A stretch of 9,872 nucleotides of DNA from Desulfobacteraceae bacterium. Its GTDB lineage: Bacteria; Desulfobacterota; Desulfobacteria; Desulfobacterales; Desulfobacteraceae. The DNA lies in NCBI GenBank assembly GCA_022712835.1, contig JAFLJU010000554.1:1-9872 (forward strand), written 5' to 3'. Positions 1 to 7,703 of this stretch are shown here, piece by piece. Under the pieces are notes generated by a model. That model saw only the letters and a list, made by a program, of their open reading frames with translations, was not told where the DNA came from and ran no database searches. Made by a program: the position numbers and the translations under genes. Positions within the stretch are counted from its first letter, which is position 1; each line of letters opens with the position of its first letter.

Positions 1-816
1 AACAAGGGTCACAAAAAAAGGAAAAATGGCCAGGATAATGCCCACCCCGATAACATTAAAGATGGTATGGGCATTGGCGGTTCGGTGGGCGCCGGCATTT
101 TTGGACCCCATGGTGGCCAGCTGGGCCGTAATGGTGGTGCCGATATTTTCCCCCAGCACCAGGGCCAGGGCCGTGGGAAAGGTCAACAACCCGGAAGTGG
201 CCAGGGTCATGGTCAGGCCCACCGTGGCAGAAGAGGATTGGACTGCTACTGTTAAAATAGCACCCATGGCCACACAGAGCATAATCCCACCCAGGTTATC
301 CGTGGTAAACGTTGTAAAAAAAGCAATAAATTGGGGATCGGATTTTATGGGGGCCAATCCATGTTTCATAACCGTCAGACCATAGAAGAGCAGGCCAAAT
401 CCCAGAATAATATCACCGATATGTCTATAATTGCGTTGTTTGGAAAAATATTTGAGCCCAACGCCCAGGGTAATGGCCGGCAATGCCGCCTTTGTCAGTT
501 TAAAGGCAATCAGCTGACCGGTGATGGTGGTGCCCACATTGGCGCCGATAATCACGCCAACGGCCTGTTCAAAGCCCATGATCCCCGCGCTGACAAACCC
601 GATGAGCATCACGGTTGTGGCAGAGGAACTTTGAACCATGGCGGTAACACCGGCTCCCGTGAGACACCCAAGAAACCTGTTTGAGGAAATTGCTTCAAGA
701 ATACTTCTTATCTTCTGACCGGCAGTTGCCTGGAGCCCTTCGGTCATCATCTTCATGCCAAGGATAAACAACCCCAGCCCGCCCAACGTCTGGATAATGA
801 TATTGAATAAATCCAC
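1..816 (-). CDS. Na+/phosphate cotransporter family protein (NptA/PNaS type), C-terminus cut by window edge
   Basis: I translated the minus strand from a GTG at 816-814. The preceding AGAGGG, about 4-5 nt upstream, is a good ribosome binding site. The 272 visible codons are open to the window edge. The product is very hydrophobic and shows the family's two inverted QSSSAT repeats: QSSSATT at about residues 62-68 and QSSSATV at about 193-199. Each is followed by a glycine-rich GxNxGTT segment (GANVGTT and GENIGTT). These repeats form the Na+ and phosphate binding core of SLC34/PNaS transporters, which import phosphate at the inner membrane using the Na+ gradient. Family members run from about 300 to 560 residues, the longer ones ending in a PhoU-like cytoplasmic domain. 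The end is not visible, so that domain cannot be judged. It lies 81 nt downstream of the radical SAM gene on the same strand. The gap contains an AT-rich stretch (841-860) that could hold its own promoter, but no clear -35/-10 pair was found. Phosphate specificity is inferred from the family. Confidence 0.87.
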   Translation of the reverse strand, partial: MDLFNIIIQTLGGLGLFILGMKMMTEGLQATAGQKIRSILEAISSNRFLGCLTGAGVTAMVQSSSATTVMLIGFVSAGIMGFEQAVGVIIGANVGTTITGQLIAFKLTKAALPAITLGVGLKYFSKQRNYRHIGDIILGFGLLFYGLTVMKHGLAPIKSDPQFIAFFTTFTTDNLGGIMLCVAMGAILTVAVQSSSATVGLTMTLATSGLLTFPTALALVLGENIGTTITAQLATMGSKNAGAHRTANAHTIFNVIGVGIILAIFPFFVTLV

Positions 817-897
817 GTAACCCTCTTTGTATTTGCCTGCTAATATTATTTAAATATAATGCCAATCAAATTCCAACAAAGCTGAGAGGGGTATACC

Positions 898-2244
898 CTA
901 GTTTTTCATATTTTTCAATTGGGAAATGCGATCACGATCGCCAGAAGATTTGACACAGGGGAACAGGGTATTATTTGTAAATACAGGGTGTTTGCTGATA
1001 TCAAACCGGGCATTTTGAACCGCATGCTCCCACATGGGGGTATGGGGGATGGGGGTATAATAGGCAAGTATCGGCAAAATTCCTGTTTTTTTTACAATCT
1101 CCATGGAAACGGCCACTGCTTCAATCTCCTGGTTGGGCAGTCCGCAGAGAAGGTAGGCCCCCAGTTGTTTGGGCTCAAATCCGGCGGATTTCAAATTTTT
1201 AACCGCCGTAAAAAATTCATTTTCCCTAACCTTGGTATCATGGTTTCTTTCTGTTGAGAAATTAGTGGTTTCCAGCCCCATACGAATGGTCTTAAAACCA
1301 GCTTCGAACATGAGCTCAGCGGCTTTGGGAGTGATTTCCCTGATGTGAACGGCATTGGGGGTATGAAAATTAAGGTCCATTTTTGAATCAATTATTTTTT
1401 CAAACAAAGGAAAGGCATGGGATTTGCCGTCCACCAGCAAGGCATCATCGTAAAAAGCAAAATTCTTTACACCAAACTTTTGGTGCCAATGGGCAATCTC
1501 TTTGAATACATTGTCAGGGGAGCGCCTTCTTGCAACAGGTTCCAAAAAAGATGAGGCACAGTATTCGCATGAGAATGGGCATCCTCTTGATGTCATGATG
1601 GGGGCATAGGCCAGGTGGGAGGAAAGATCCAAAGCCGGAAAGGGATAGGTGTCCAGATCGTTAGGATCAGGCACAAACTCAAGGTCAAATCCAGTAAATT
1701 CCTTGATAAGAGATTTTAGGATGGGTTCTGCCGGCCCGGTGACTACCCGGTCTGCCATTGAATGGGCCCTGGCATGTTCCAGGCAAAGCCCTGCATAGAT
1801 TCCCCCCAGGATGATTGGCACATCCGGAAAGACTTTTTTGATCATCTCTATGGTTTCCCTGACCCCGCTGGCCCAATAGGTCATAAGCGAGGTCACAAAA
1901 ATAAGGTCGGGCCGGGGCAAACACCTAAGATCCTGGTAAAACCATTCAGGCTCAATCCCATACCGGGAAAAATGACCCACTTCCGGCAGCAGATCCCCAA
2001 TTCCATCGGGCAGGGGGATGGGGGTTTTACGAAAAGGACCGCGGCCATCCCATTGAACCTTGAGAAGGGGCTCCTGGCGGGGATGAAACCTATCCAGGCA
2101 GTCCAAATAACTGATTTTCAACCCGTTGTCCCTGAGAATAGCAGCAATGGACAAAAGCCCCAGGGGTTTTGCCCAGAAATCAAAGGCAGCAAAGTCATGG
2201 ATCCAGGGATTTATACAAAGAATGTGGGGCGGATCAGTCTTCAA
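898..2244 (-). CDS. B12-binding-domain radical SAM protein
   Basis: A 448-residue protein. The N-terminal part (about residues 5-190) has the cobalamin-binding-like fold typical of this class, opening with the INPW...FDFWAKPLGLL segment and including an ILGGIYAG glycine-rich stretch. The radical SAM core follows, with the cluster motif C222-x3-C226-x2-C229 that binds a [4Fe-4S] cluster and S-adenosylmethionine. Later core elements include FAFYDDALL, RMGLET and CGLPNQ. The C-terminal YYTPIPHTPMWEHAV and FTNN segments are typical of the subfamily, so the protein looks complete. The start is TTG at 2244. Upstream in this frame there is a stop at 2253-2251, leaving only ATT or TTG as starts, and no strong Shine-Dalgarno is visible. 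The start lies inside the end of the AhbB-like gene (11-nt overlap), suggesting translational coupling. The substrate is unknown. Relatives methylate or rearrange unactivated carbons, and the linkage to a siroheme decarboxylase hints at tetrapyrrole chemistry, but that is inference. It is not AhbC or AhbD, which lack a B12 domain. Confidence 0.88.
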   Translation of the reverse strand: MKTDPPHILCINPWIHDFAAFDFWAKPLGLLSIAAILRDNGLKISYLDCLDRFHPRQEPLLKVQWDGRGPFRKTPIPLPDGIGDLLPEVGHFSRYGIEPEWFYQDLRCLPRPDLIFVTSLMTYWASGVRETIEMIKKVFPDVPIILGGIYAGLCLEHARAHSMADRVVTGPAEPILKSLIKEFTGFDLEFVPDPNDLDTYPFPALDLSSHLAYAPIMTSRGCPFSCEYCASSFLEPVARRRSPDNVFKEIAHWHQKFGVKNFAFYDDALLVDGKSHAFPLFEKIIDSKMDLNFHTPNAVHIREITPKAAELMFEAGFKTIRMGLETTNFSTERNHDTKVRENEFFTAVKNLKSAGFEPKQLGAYLLCGLPNQEIEAVAVSMEIVKKTGILPILAYYTPIPHTPMWEHAVQNARFDISKHPVFTNNTLFPCVKSSGDRDRISQLKNMKN

Positions 2245-2704
2245 AATATTTCATGGAGGTTTTTTTCAGTTCCTGCCGGGAAAACAGCAGGGTATAATTT
2301 GTTTCTTCCACATCCCGGGATATCTTTTCAACAATGGCATGACAGCCATCTTCATCCGCCGCATGGACCATGGTATATAGATTATATTCCCATCCTGGTG
2401 CAGGGTTTCTTCTATAACAATGGGTGATCTCACTGAATGTGGCCATGATATTTCCCACTCGTTCCACCCGCTCTTCGGGCACTTTCCAGGCAACCATGGC
2501 ATTGGCCTTATATCCGGATTTCTGGTGTTTAATGGTGGCACCAAACCTACGGATCATTCCCTGGTCGTTGAGATCGTTCAGAACCTTTAAAAACTTCTCT
2601 TCGGAAATGCCGATTGTTTCAGCCATCGCCAGAAAAGGACGTTTTACCACCGGAATATCGGTTTGCAGCAGGGCAATTATTTTTTTTTCCAGATCTGTCA
2701 GCAT
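2234..2704 (-). CDS. ahbB: AhbB-like siroheme decarboxylase (Lrp/AsnC-fold)
   Basis: A 156-residue protein with an AsnC/Lrp-type winged helix-turn-helix (about residues 3-55, ending MIRRFGA) and a C-terminal RAM-like domain. The distinguishing sequence is HCYRR at 95-99 followed by W105-x-YNLYTM-x-H114, and the tail LLFSRQELKKTSMKYF. This is the signature of the AhbB/NirD-type subunit of siroheme decarboxylase. That complex removes two acetate carboxylates from siroheme to give 12,18-didecarboxysiroheme, in the siroheme-dependent haem route of sulfate reducers and in haem d1 synthesis. The enzyme is normally a pair (AhbA plus AhbB). No AhbA partner lies in the window, so it must be encoded elsewhere if this is a functional Ahb enzyme. 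The start is ATG at 2704 with a weak AGAGA site upstream. It is first in a minus-strand operon, overlapping the radical SAM gene by 11 nt. The alternative is a true Lrp-family regulator, but the conserved active-site-like block argues against that. Confidence 0.82.
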   Translation of the reverse strand: MLTDLEKKIIALLQTDIPVVKRPFLAMAETIGISEEKFLKVLNDLNDQGMIRRFGATIKHQKSGYKANAMVAWKVPEERVERVGNIMATFSEITHCYRRNPAPGWEYNLYTMVHAADEDGCHAIVEKISRDVEETNYTLLFSRQELKKTSMKYFED

Positions 2705-2787
2705 ATGTATCTCTATTTAATTAAAGCTTAATCTCGTTAATGGATTCAAGATGTTCTCAAGTATTTGCCCCCCAATGTGACCTATTT

Positions 2788-2815
2788 ATCATATAGATTG
2801 TCAAAGGATTGTCAA
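2788..2815 (-). promoter_or_regulatory. Sigma70-type promoter for the ahbB-radical SAM operon
   Basis: On the minus strand TTGACA (2815-2810) is followed by a 16-bp spacer and TATGAT (2793-2788), a perfect -35 and a one-mismatch -10. It lies about 85 nt upstream of the ahbB ATG, giving a leader of roughly 75 nt. A second TTGACA (2804-2799) lies 11 bp downstream inside the spacer; with the third copy at 2865-2860, the plus strand reads ATTGTCAA three times. Confidence 0.6.
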
Positions 2816-2891
2816 TAATTTGTTCGGGTTTTTCAAATTGACCTTCCCTAAGACAAAATTGTCAAGAAAAGTAAGGACGTCATTTAGATTC

Positions 2892-3112
2892 GGGGTCAAT
2901 AATCACTTTTTTGTACACACTTTTTTACAATTTGTTTCTATACAACACCCCAGGAGTATTATAGCATCGGCTTTTAATAATTTAACAATCGGCTAGGAAT
3001 ATAGCTCAAAAAGACAGACATTTTACCCAAAATGCTACCGGGGTCGCCCTTGTTGAGTTTTCCTGGGTGGTCATCGCCCTTGTTTTCAGGTTTTTAACCG
3101 AATTTTGACCCC
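2892..3112. repeat. Possible degenerate mobile-element remnant bounded by GGGGTCAA inverted repeats
   Basis: GGGGTCAATAATC at 2892-2904 matches the reverse complement of 3100-3112 (GGGGTCAAAATTC) at 11 of 13 positions. The roughly 220 bp between them contain no transposase gene but do contain internal direct repeats (TCGCCCTTGTT twice, ATCGGCT twice), as the ends of some insertion sequences do. No target-site duplication was recognised, and no family can be named. Chance or a regulatory role remains possible. Confidence 0.25.
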
Positions 3113-3202
3113 CGGCCGAAAAGAGCCCCTTGTATTAAAGGGAATTGACACTATTTTTTAGATAATTTTCAGATTGGCTTTTATCAAAAAAGGACGCGTT
3201 TC

Positions 3203-4351
3203 ATGGAACCCATTCACAAGAAAAAATTTATCCGTAGTTTTCTTCAGTTTATCTGGCACAGCTTTCCCATTATCATCGTGATACTGATCGTGGGATTGGT
3301 GATTTTCCCCCTGGGCAAAAAAATCTCCGCCCAGAAAGCAGATCTTGCCCAAAAACAATCCCACCAGATGAGGCAAGCAAAAGCGTTAACCAATGTGATC
3401 ACCATGGGCATACATCCCGACATGGTCATGGAAAAAATCAGTCTGCCGGGTATGGCAAAACCCTGGATCGATTTGAAGGTGGCAGCAGAGGTGAAGGGAA
3501 AAATTGTCTCCAAACGGATAGAGGAAGGAACCCGGGTACACAAGGAGGATATCCTTGCTGTCATTGACAAGCGGGATTATCAAAACAATTACGATGCGGC
3601 CCTGGCCTCCCATGAAATTGCCAGAACCAATGAAAAACGGTTCAGGGCCCTGTCCAAAAAACAATTTGTCACCCAGTCCCAAATGGAAGATGCCAGCGAG
3701 CGGGTTAAAACAAGTAAAGCGGCCATGGACACGGCCAAGCTGAACCTGAGCCGTTGTACCATCCGTTCCCCCATGGAAGGAATTGTGGACCGGGTATATA
3801 TTGAAACCGGTGATTATTTAAATGTGGGCAATCCCGTTGTCAACATTCTCCAGATGGATCGGCTGAAAATAGAGGTGGGCATCCCCGAATCCGATGTGGC
3901 AGCTGTCCGGAAGCTCAAAACATTTGACATGACCATTGACGCCCTGGGCGGCAAATCCTATACCGGCCAGCATCACTATCTGTTTAAAACCACCGATTCC
4001 ATGGCTCATCTCTATAATCTTCAAATTGAGGTGCAGAATCCGGATCACCAGATCCTGCCGGGCATGTTTGCCCGGGTGTCCATTATCAAGAACCAAGATG
4101 CAAAGGGACTTGCTGTTCCCATATATGCCCTGGTCACAGCGAACAAGCAAACAGGGGTTTTTGTGGAAAAAGATAGCCTGGTGAATTTCAGGCCCGTGAC
4201 AACGGGATTCCAGGACGGATGGAAAACCCAGATCACAAAAGGTCTGTCCCCGGGAGAAAGCGTGGTGGTGGTGGGCCATAAAATCATTGAAGACGGAGAA
4301 ACCGTTAATGTCACCCGAACCATCCGAAAAATGGAGGAGTTGACCCAATGA
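3203..4351 (+). CDS. RND efflux membrane-fusion (periplasmic adaptor) protein
   Basis: A 382-residue HlyD/AcrA-family adaptor. It bridges the inner-membrane pump and an outer-membrane channel in the periplasm. The N-terminus is anchored by one transmembrane helix (about residues 19-38, IIIVILIVGLVIF) rather than a lipobox. A charged, coiled-coil-like stretch follows (41-60). The biotinyl-lipoyl-like half motifs flank a helical hairpin: about 92-124 (VKGKIVSKRIEEGTRVHKEDIL) and 186-217 (IRSPMEGIVDRVYIETGDYL), with the hairpin at about 125-184. Next come the beta-barrel (about 218-295, ending LPGMFARV) and the membrane-proximal domain (about 300-375). The ATG at 3203 is preceded by AAGGA with 8 nt spacing. 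The stop overlaps the pump's start (ATGA at 4348-4351), so the two are translationally coupled. The efflux substrate cannot be told from sequence. No regulator gene is adjacent. Confidence 0.93.
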   Translation: MEPIHKKKFIRSFLQFIWHSFPIIIVILIVGLVIFPLGKKISAQKADLAQKQSHQMRQAKALTNVITMGIHPDMVMEKISLPGMAKPWIDLKVAAEVKGKIVSKRIEEGTRVHKEDILAVIDKRDYQNNYDAALASHEIARTNEKRFRALSKKQFVTQSQMEDASERVKTSKAAMDTAKLNLSRCTIRSPMEGIVDRVYIETGDYLNVGNPVVNILQMDRLKIEVGIPESDVAAVRKLKTFDMTIDALGGKSYTGQHHYLFKTTDSMAHLYNLQIEVQNPDHQILPGMFARVSIIKNQDAKGLAVPIYALVTANKQTGVFVEKDSLVNFRPVTTGFQDGWKTQITKGLSPGESVVVVGHKIIEDGETVNVTRTIRKMEELTQ

Positions 4352-7300
4352 TCGTCTCGGATGTGGCCATCAAAAACAGAATCAGTGTTCTGGTGCTGGC
4401 TGTTATTATCATAGGTATCGGGCTCTATGCCTATAGCGTGCTTCCCCGGGAGAGTGATCCGGATATCACCATCCCCTATGTATTTGTCAGAACCGAATAC
4501 CGGGGGGTATCGGCCTCGGATATAGAAACAGCCATCACCCTTAAAATTGAGAAAAAGCTCAAGGGGTTGGACAAGGTAAAGAACATTAGTTCCGTCAGCT
4601 CCCAGGGGTTGTCCCAGATCAATATTGAATTTTTGCCCGGAACCGAGATCAATGAGGTGCTGTCCAAGGTCAAGGACAAGGTGGATGAGGCCAAAAACGA
4701 TCTGCCCACGGATCTTGAGAATGATCCTTCTGTGTATGAGGTCAATATTTCCGAAATGCCCATTGTGATCTATTCTTTGGCCGGAGATTGCGGCCCCAGG
4801 GCCCTTAAAAGAATCGCCGATGATCTCAAGGACGATATTGAAGCGGTTCCCGGCGTGCTTGAGGCAGCTGTCACCGGTGGTCAGGAACGGGAAATCCGTG
4901 TGGAAGTGGATACGGACAAGCTGGCCTATTACAGAATTCCCATCACCGCTCTCCAGCAGAGTGTGGTCAGCGAGAATCAGAACACCTCGGGGGGTGCTAT
5001 CACCCTGGGGGACGGAAGGTATCAGCTCAAAGTACCCGGTGAGTTTGAAACCCCGGAAGAGATTCTTTCGCTTGTGGTGGCCACCCATCAAGGCCGGCCC
5101 ATCTATTTAAAAGATGTGGCAAAAGTGGTGGACGGCATCAAGGAAGAGACCTCAAGATCCCGGCTCAACGGAGTGGATTCCATCAACATCTCCGTTAAAA
5201 AAAGGGTAGGGGAAAATATCATCCATATTTCGGAAAAAATAGACACCATTGTTGAACGGGTAAACGCCACTCTTCCCAAAAATACCAGTATCACCAAACT
5301 GATGAACAAGTCCAAGGACATCAAAAACATGGTGGCGGACCTTGAAAACAATATCATCTCCGGCCTCATCCTGGTGGTAGCAGTCCTTTTTATCGCCCTT
5401 GGCATCAGAAATGCGCTCCTGGTCGGGATTGCCATCCCCTTTTCCATGTTTCTGACCTTTGCCGTGCTCCATGCCCTGGGCATTACCCTGAACATGATTG
5501 TCCTGTTTTCCCTGACCCTGGCCCTGGGCATGCTGGTGGACAATGCCATTGTAATTATTGAAAATATCTACCGGTATATGCAGCAGGGAATCCCCAAGGT
5601 GGAAGCTGCCATGAAGGCCACAGGTGAGGTGGCCTGGCCGGTCATCGGCTCCACCCTGACCACGGTGGCGGCGTTTTTCCCCATGGTTTTCTGGCCGGGA
5701 ATCATGGGGGAATTTATGAAATATCTGCCCATCACCTTGATTGTTACCCTGATTTCCTCCCTGTTTGTGGCCCTGGTCATCAACCCGGCCCTGTGCGCAT
5801 TTTTCATGAAGGCTATCCCGGGAAAAAATGGGGAGAGACCAAAAACCCTTTCTGCCGAAGAGATGGAAGCCCAGGGGGAAACTCCCATTAAAATACAAGG
5901 CATGGTTTTAAAATCCTATGTGCGCGTCCTCGGCCACGCCCTGAACCATAAAATTTCCGTGCTTCTGGCCGCCTTTGTGGTGCTGGTTTTTCTATTTCAG
6001 ATCTGGATGCTCACCATCGGCATTGAAAAACCTGTGGAGTTTTTCCCCTCCATTGATCCGGCGTCTGTCTATGTCAATATTGACGTTCCCGAAGGGGCTG
6101 ACCTGGAATTTATCGACCGCACGGTCAAACAGGTGGAGATGGCCATTACCGGAAGTGAGAGTCAAAACTACCAGGAGGCCATTGCCCTGCAGACCCATAC
6201 CAATGCAGACGGCAGCACCTTTATGGCTCCTTCCAACATTAACAATATCGAACATATTTTCACCCGAGTGGTGCAAAATGCGGGCAGCTCGGTCTTTGAC
6301 TCCAACCTGCCCAACCATATCGGCATCCAGTTCATTGACTTTGAAGACAGAACCTCCCCCACCAAGGAGGACCTGGAGGAAATCCGCCGTCGGGTGGCCC
6401 ATATTGCCGGGGTAAAAATCACCGTGGACGAACAAAAAGAAGGTCCCCCCACAGGTCCCCCCATCAACATTGAAATTTCAGGGAACAATTTTAATGTGTT
6501 GAGCCGAATTTCAGAACAGATAAAAAAGGTGGTGGAAAGCGTACCCCATGTCAAGGATGTTCGGGATGACTACCAGGGTGGGTTGCCATCGGTTCAGATT
6601 AAAATCGACCGCCAGAAAACGGCCATGTTCGGCCTGACCACCTCCGCCATTGGATTTGCCCTGAAAATTGCATACAACGGCCTGGATGTCTCCACCTATT
6701 ATGACGGGGATGACGACTATGATATCGTGGTCAAACTGGCCCAATCCGACCGGCTGGTGACCGATGTGCTGCACAAACTCATGATCCCCACCCCGACAGG
6801 AGAAATTGTCCCCTTAACCACCCTGGCCTCCATTGAATACGAGGGAACCATAGGCGATATTGTTCGGAAAAATCATGAGCGGGTGGTCACGTTGCAGGCC
6901 AATGTGGATGAAACCAAAACCACGGGAACCGTGGCCCGGATGCAGGTCCAGGAATTGCTCAAGGAGATGAAATTGCCCCCGGGCTATGGTTTCAAATTCA
7001 CAGGAGAAGACGAAGAGCAGCAACAGGCCCAGGATTTTTTGTCAAAGGCGTTTCTCATCGCCCTGTTTTTAATTTTCCTGATCCTGGTCACCCTGTTTAA
7101 CTCAGTGGTTCAACCGGGCATCATTCTGACCTCGGTTATCCTCTCGCTTGGCGGGGCCTTCTGGGGACTGGCCGTGATCAAATCGCCCTTTGGCATCATC
7201 ATGACCGGGGTGGGAATCATCTCCCTTGCCGGGGTGGTGGTGAACAATGCCATCGTCCTCATTGATTATACCAACAAACTGCGGGATGGCGGCATGGGGG

Positions 7301-7632
7301 TAAGACAATCGGTGATCGCCGCCGGTGCCACCCGGCTTCGGCCGGTCATGCTCACGGCCATCACTACCATATTGGGGCTGCTACCCATGGTAACGGGCAT
7401 CTCCTATGATTTCCACATCATGGCCCTGTCCATGGCCTCTGAATCCAGCCAATGGTGGCGATCCATGGCCATTGTGGTCATCTTCGGCCTCATGATTGCC
7501 ACGGTCCTGACCCTGGTGGTGGTCCCCACCCTCTATGCCCTGATTGAAGATACAAAGAACAATTTTGCCACGGGCTATGCCAGAACAAAAACCTTTTTCC
7601 TGGGAGAACCGGAATCAGACACGATTAACTAA
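4348..7632 (+). CDS. RND efflux pump, inner-membrane permease (AcrB/HAE1-like)
   Basis: A 1094-residue protein with full-length RND architecture: TM1 at about residues 12-31, a large periplasmic loop, the TM2-TM6 block starting near 336, a second large periplasmic loop after about 660, and the TM8-TM12 block from about 895. The TM4 proton-relay motif reads GMLVDNAIVIIEN, with D398 followed by Asn rather than the Asp-Asp pair of AcrB. In TM10 the matching motif is AGVVVNNAIVLIDY (961-974), so AcrB's relay lysine is replaced by Asn. This is common in non-AcrB branches of the family. The pump exports small molecules using the proton (or possibly cation) gradient as a trimer with the adaptor encoded just upstream. 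The outer-membrane TolC-like partner is not in the window. Drug, solvent, lipid or metal specificity cannot be assigned, but the heavy-metal (CusA) signature was not noticed. The start is ATG overlapping the adaptor stop by 4 nt. A strong terminator follows the stop codon. Confidence 0.94.
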   Translation: MIVSDVAIKNRISVLVLAVIIIGIGLYAYSVLPRESDPDITIPYVFVRTEYRGVSASDIETAITLKIEKKLKGLDKVKNISSVSSQGLSQINIEFLPGTEINEVLSKVKDKVDEAKNDLPTDLENDPSVYEVNISEMPIVIYSLAGDCGPRALKRIADDLKDDIEAVPGVLEAAVTGGQEREIRVEVDTDKLAYYRIPITALQQSVVSENQNTSGGAITLGDGRYQLKVPGEFETPEEILSLVVATHQGRPIYLKDVAKVVDGIKEETSRSRLNGVDSINISVKKRVGENIIHISEKIDTIVERVNATLPKNTSITKLMNKSKDIKNMVADLENNIISGLILVVAVLFIALGIRNALLVGIAIPFSMFLTFAVLHALGITLNMIVLFSLTLALGMLVDNAIVIIENIYRYMQQGIPKVEAAMKATGEVAWPVIGSTLTTVAAFFPMVFWPGIMGEFMKYLPITLIVTLISSLFVALVINPALCAFFMKAIPGKNGERPKTLSAEEMEAQGETPIKIQGMVLKSYVRVLGHALNHKISVLLAAFVVLVFLFQIWMLTIGIEKPVEFFPSIDPASVYVNIDVPEGADLEFIDRTVKQVEMAITGSESQNYQEAIALQTHTNADGSTFMAPSNINNIEHIFTRVVQNAGSSVFDSNLPNHIGIQFIDFEDRTSPTKEDLEEIRRRVAHIAGVKITVDEQKEGPPTGPPINIEISGNNFNVLSRISEQIKKVVESVPHVKDVRDDYQGGLPSVQIKIDRQKTAMFGLTTSAIGFALKIAYNGLDVSTYYDGDDDYDIVVKLAQSDRLVTDVLHKLMIPTPTGEIVPLTTLASIEYEGTIGDIVRKNHERVVTLQANVDETKTTGTVARMQVQELLKEMKLPPGYGFKFTGEDEEQQQAQDFLSKAFLIALFLIFLILVTLFNSVVQPGIILTSVILSLGGAFWGLAVIKSPFGIIMTGVGIISLAGVVVNNAIVLIDYTNKLRDGGMGVRQSVIAAGATRLRPVMLTAITTILGLLPMVTGISYDFHIMALSMASESSQWWRSMAIVVIFGLMIATVLTLVVVPTLYALIEDTKNNFATGYARTKTFFLGEPESDTIN

Positions 7633-7644
7633 CGGTGGAATACC

Positions 7645-7686
7645 AAAAAGGGGCTTGCGAATAAAAAATTCGCAAGCCCCTTTTTT
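7645..7686. terminator. Bidirectional rho-independent terminator
   Basis: A perfect 13-bp inverted repeat GGGGCTTGCGAAT (7650-7662) with ATTCGCAAGCCCC (7668-7680) encloses an AAAAA loop. It is flanked by five A's on the left and six T's on the right, so it can terminate on both strands. It lies between the convergent RND pump gene and the cysteine-repeat gene, 12 nt after the pump stop codon. Confidence 0.95.
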
Positions 7687-7703
7687 ATTATATGGTCAAT
7701 GAA

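Larger units (their letters stand above)
2705..3202. other. Divergent intergenic region without a gene
   Basis: This is a 498-bp AT-rich region between the ahbB operon (minus) and the RND operon (plus). No convincing coding frame was found. It holds the ahbB promoter, a stretch bounded by GGGGTCAA inverted repeats (2892-3112), direct repeats of TCGCCCTTGTT (3044 and 3074, spaced 30 bp) and of ATCGGCT (2966 and 2988), and a small hairpin CCCTT/AAGGG (3127-3131 with 3138-3142). A TTGACA at 3145-3150 could be the -35 of the efflux operon, but no good -10 follows at 16-18 bp, so that promoter is unresolved. The adaptor gene's ribosome binding site AAGGA is at 3190-3194. Confidence 0.6.

Noticed and set aside
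26..684. Plus-strand open frames in the first 700 bases
   Set aside because: They are shadows of the minus-strand Na+/phosphate cotransporter, whose QSSSAT repeats and codon pattern are convincing. The plus-strand translations resemble no family.
888..897. GGGTATACCC palindrome just after the radical SAM stop codon as a terminator
   Set aside because: A 10-bp self-complementary palindrome without a loop or a T-run is not a rho-independent terminator. It may be chance or a protein site.
1762..2427. 221-codon plus-strand frame spanning the radical SAM and ahbB genes
   Set aside because: It crosses two recognisable minus-strand genes, has no plausible ribosome binding site and its translation has no recognisable motif.
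3000..3107. Short open frame reading IAQKDRHFTQNATG onward to TGA, in the divergent intergenic region
   Set aside because: It has no start codon, ribosome binding site or recognisable family, and is too short to distinguish from chance. It may be part of an element remnant.
4045..5091. 348-codon minus-strand frame inside the RND operon
   Set aside because: It lies antisense across two well-identified genes, with a His/Gly/Ile-rich composition typical of reverse-complement shadows.
5152..5898. 248-codon minus-strand frame rich in Gly, His, Gln and Asp
   Set aside because: The composition arises from antisense reading of the hydrophobic RND helices. The low-complexity look is not a real repeat protein.
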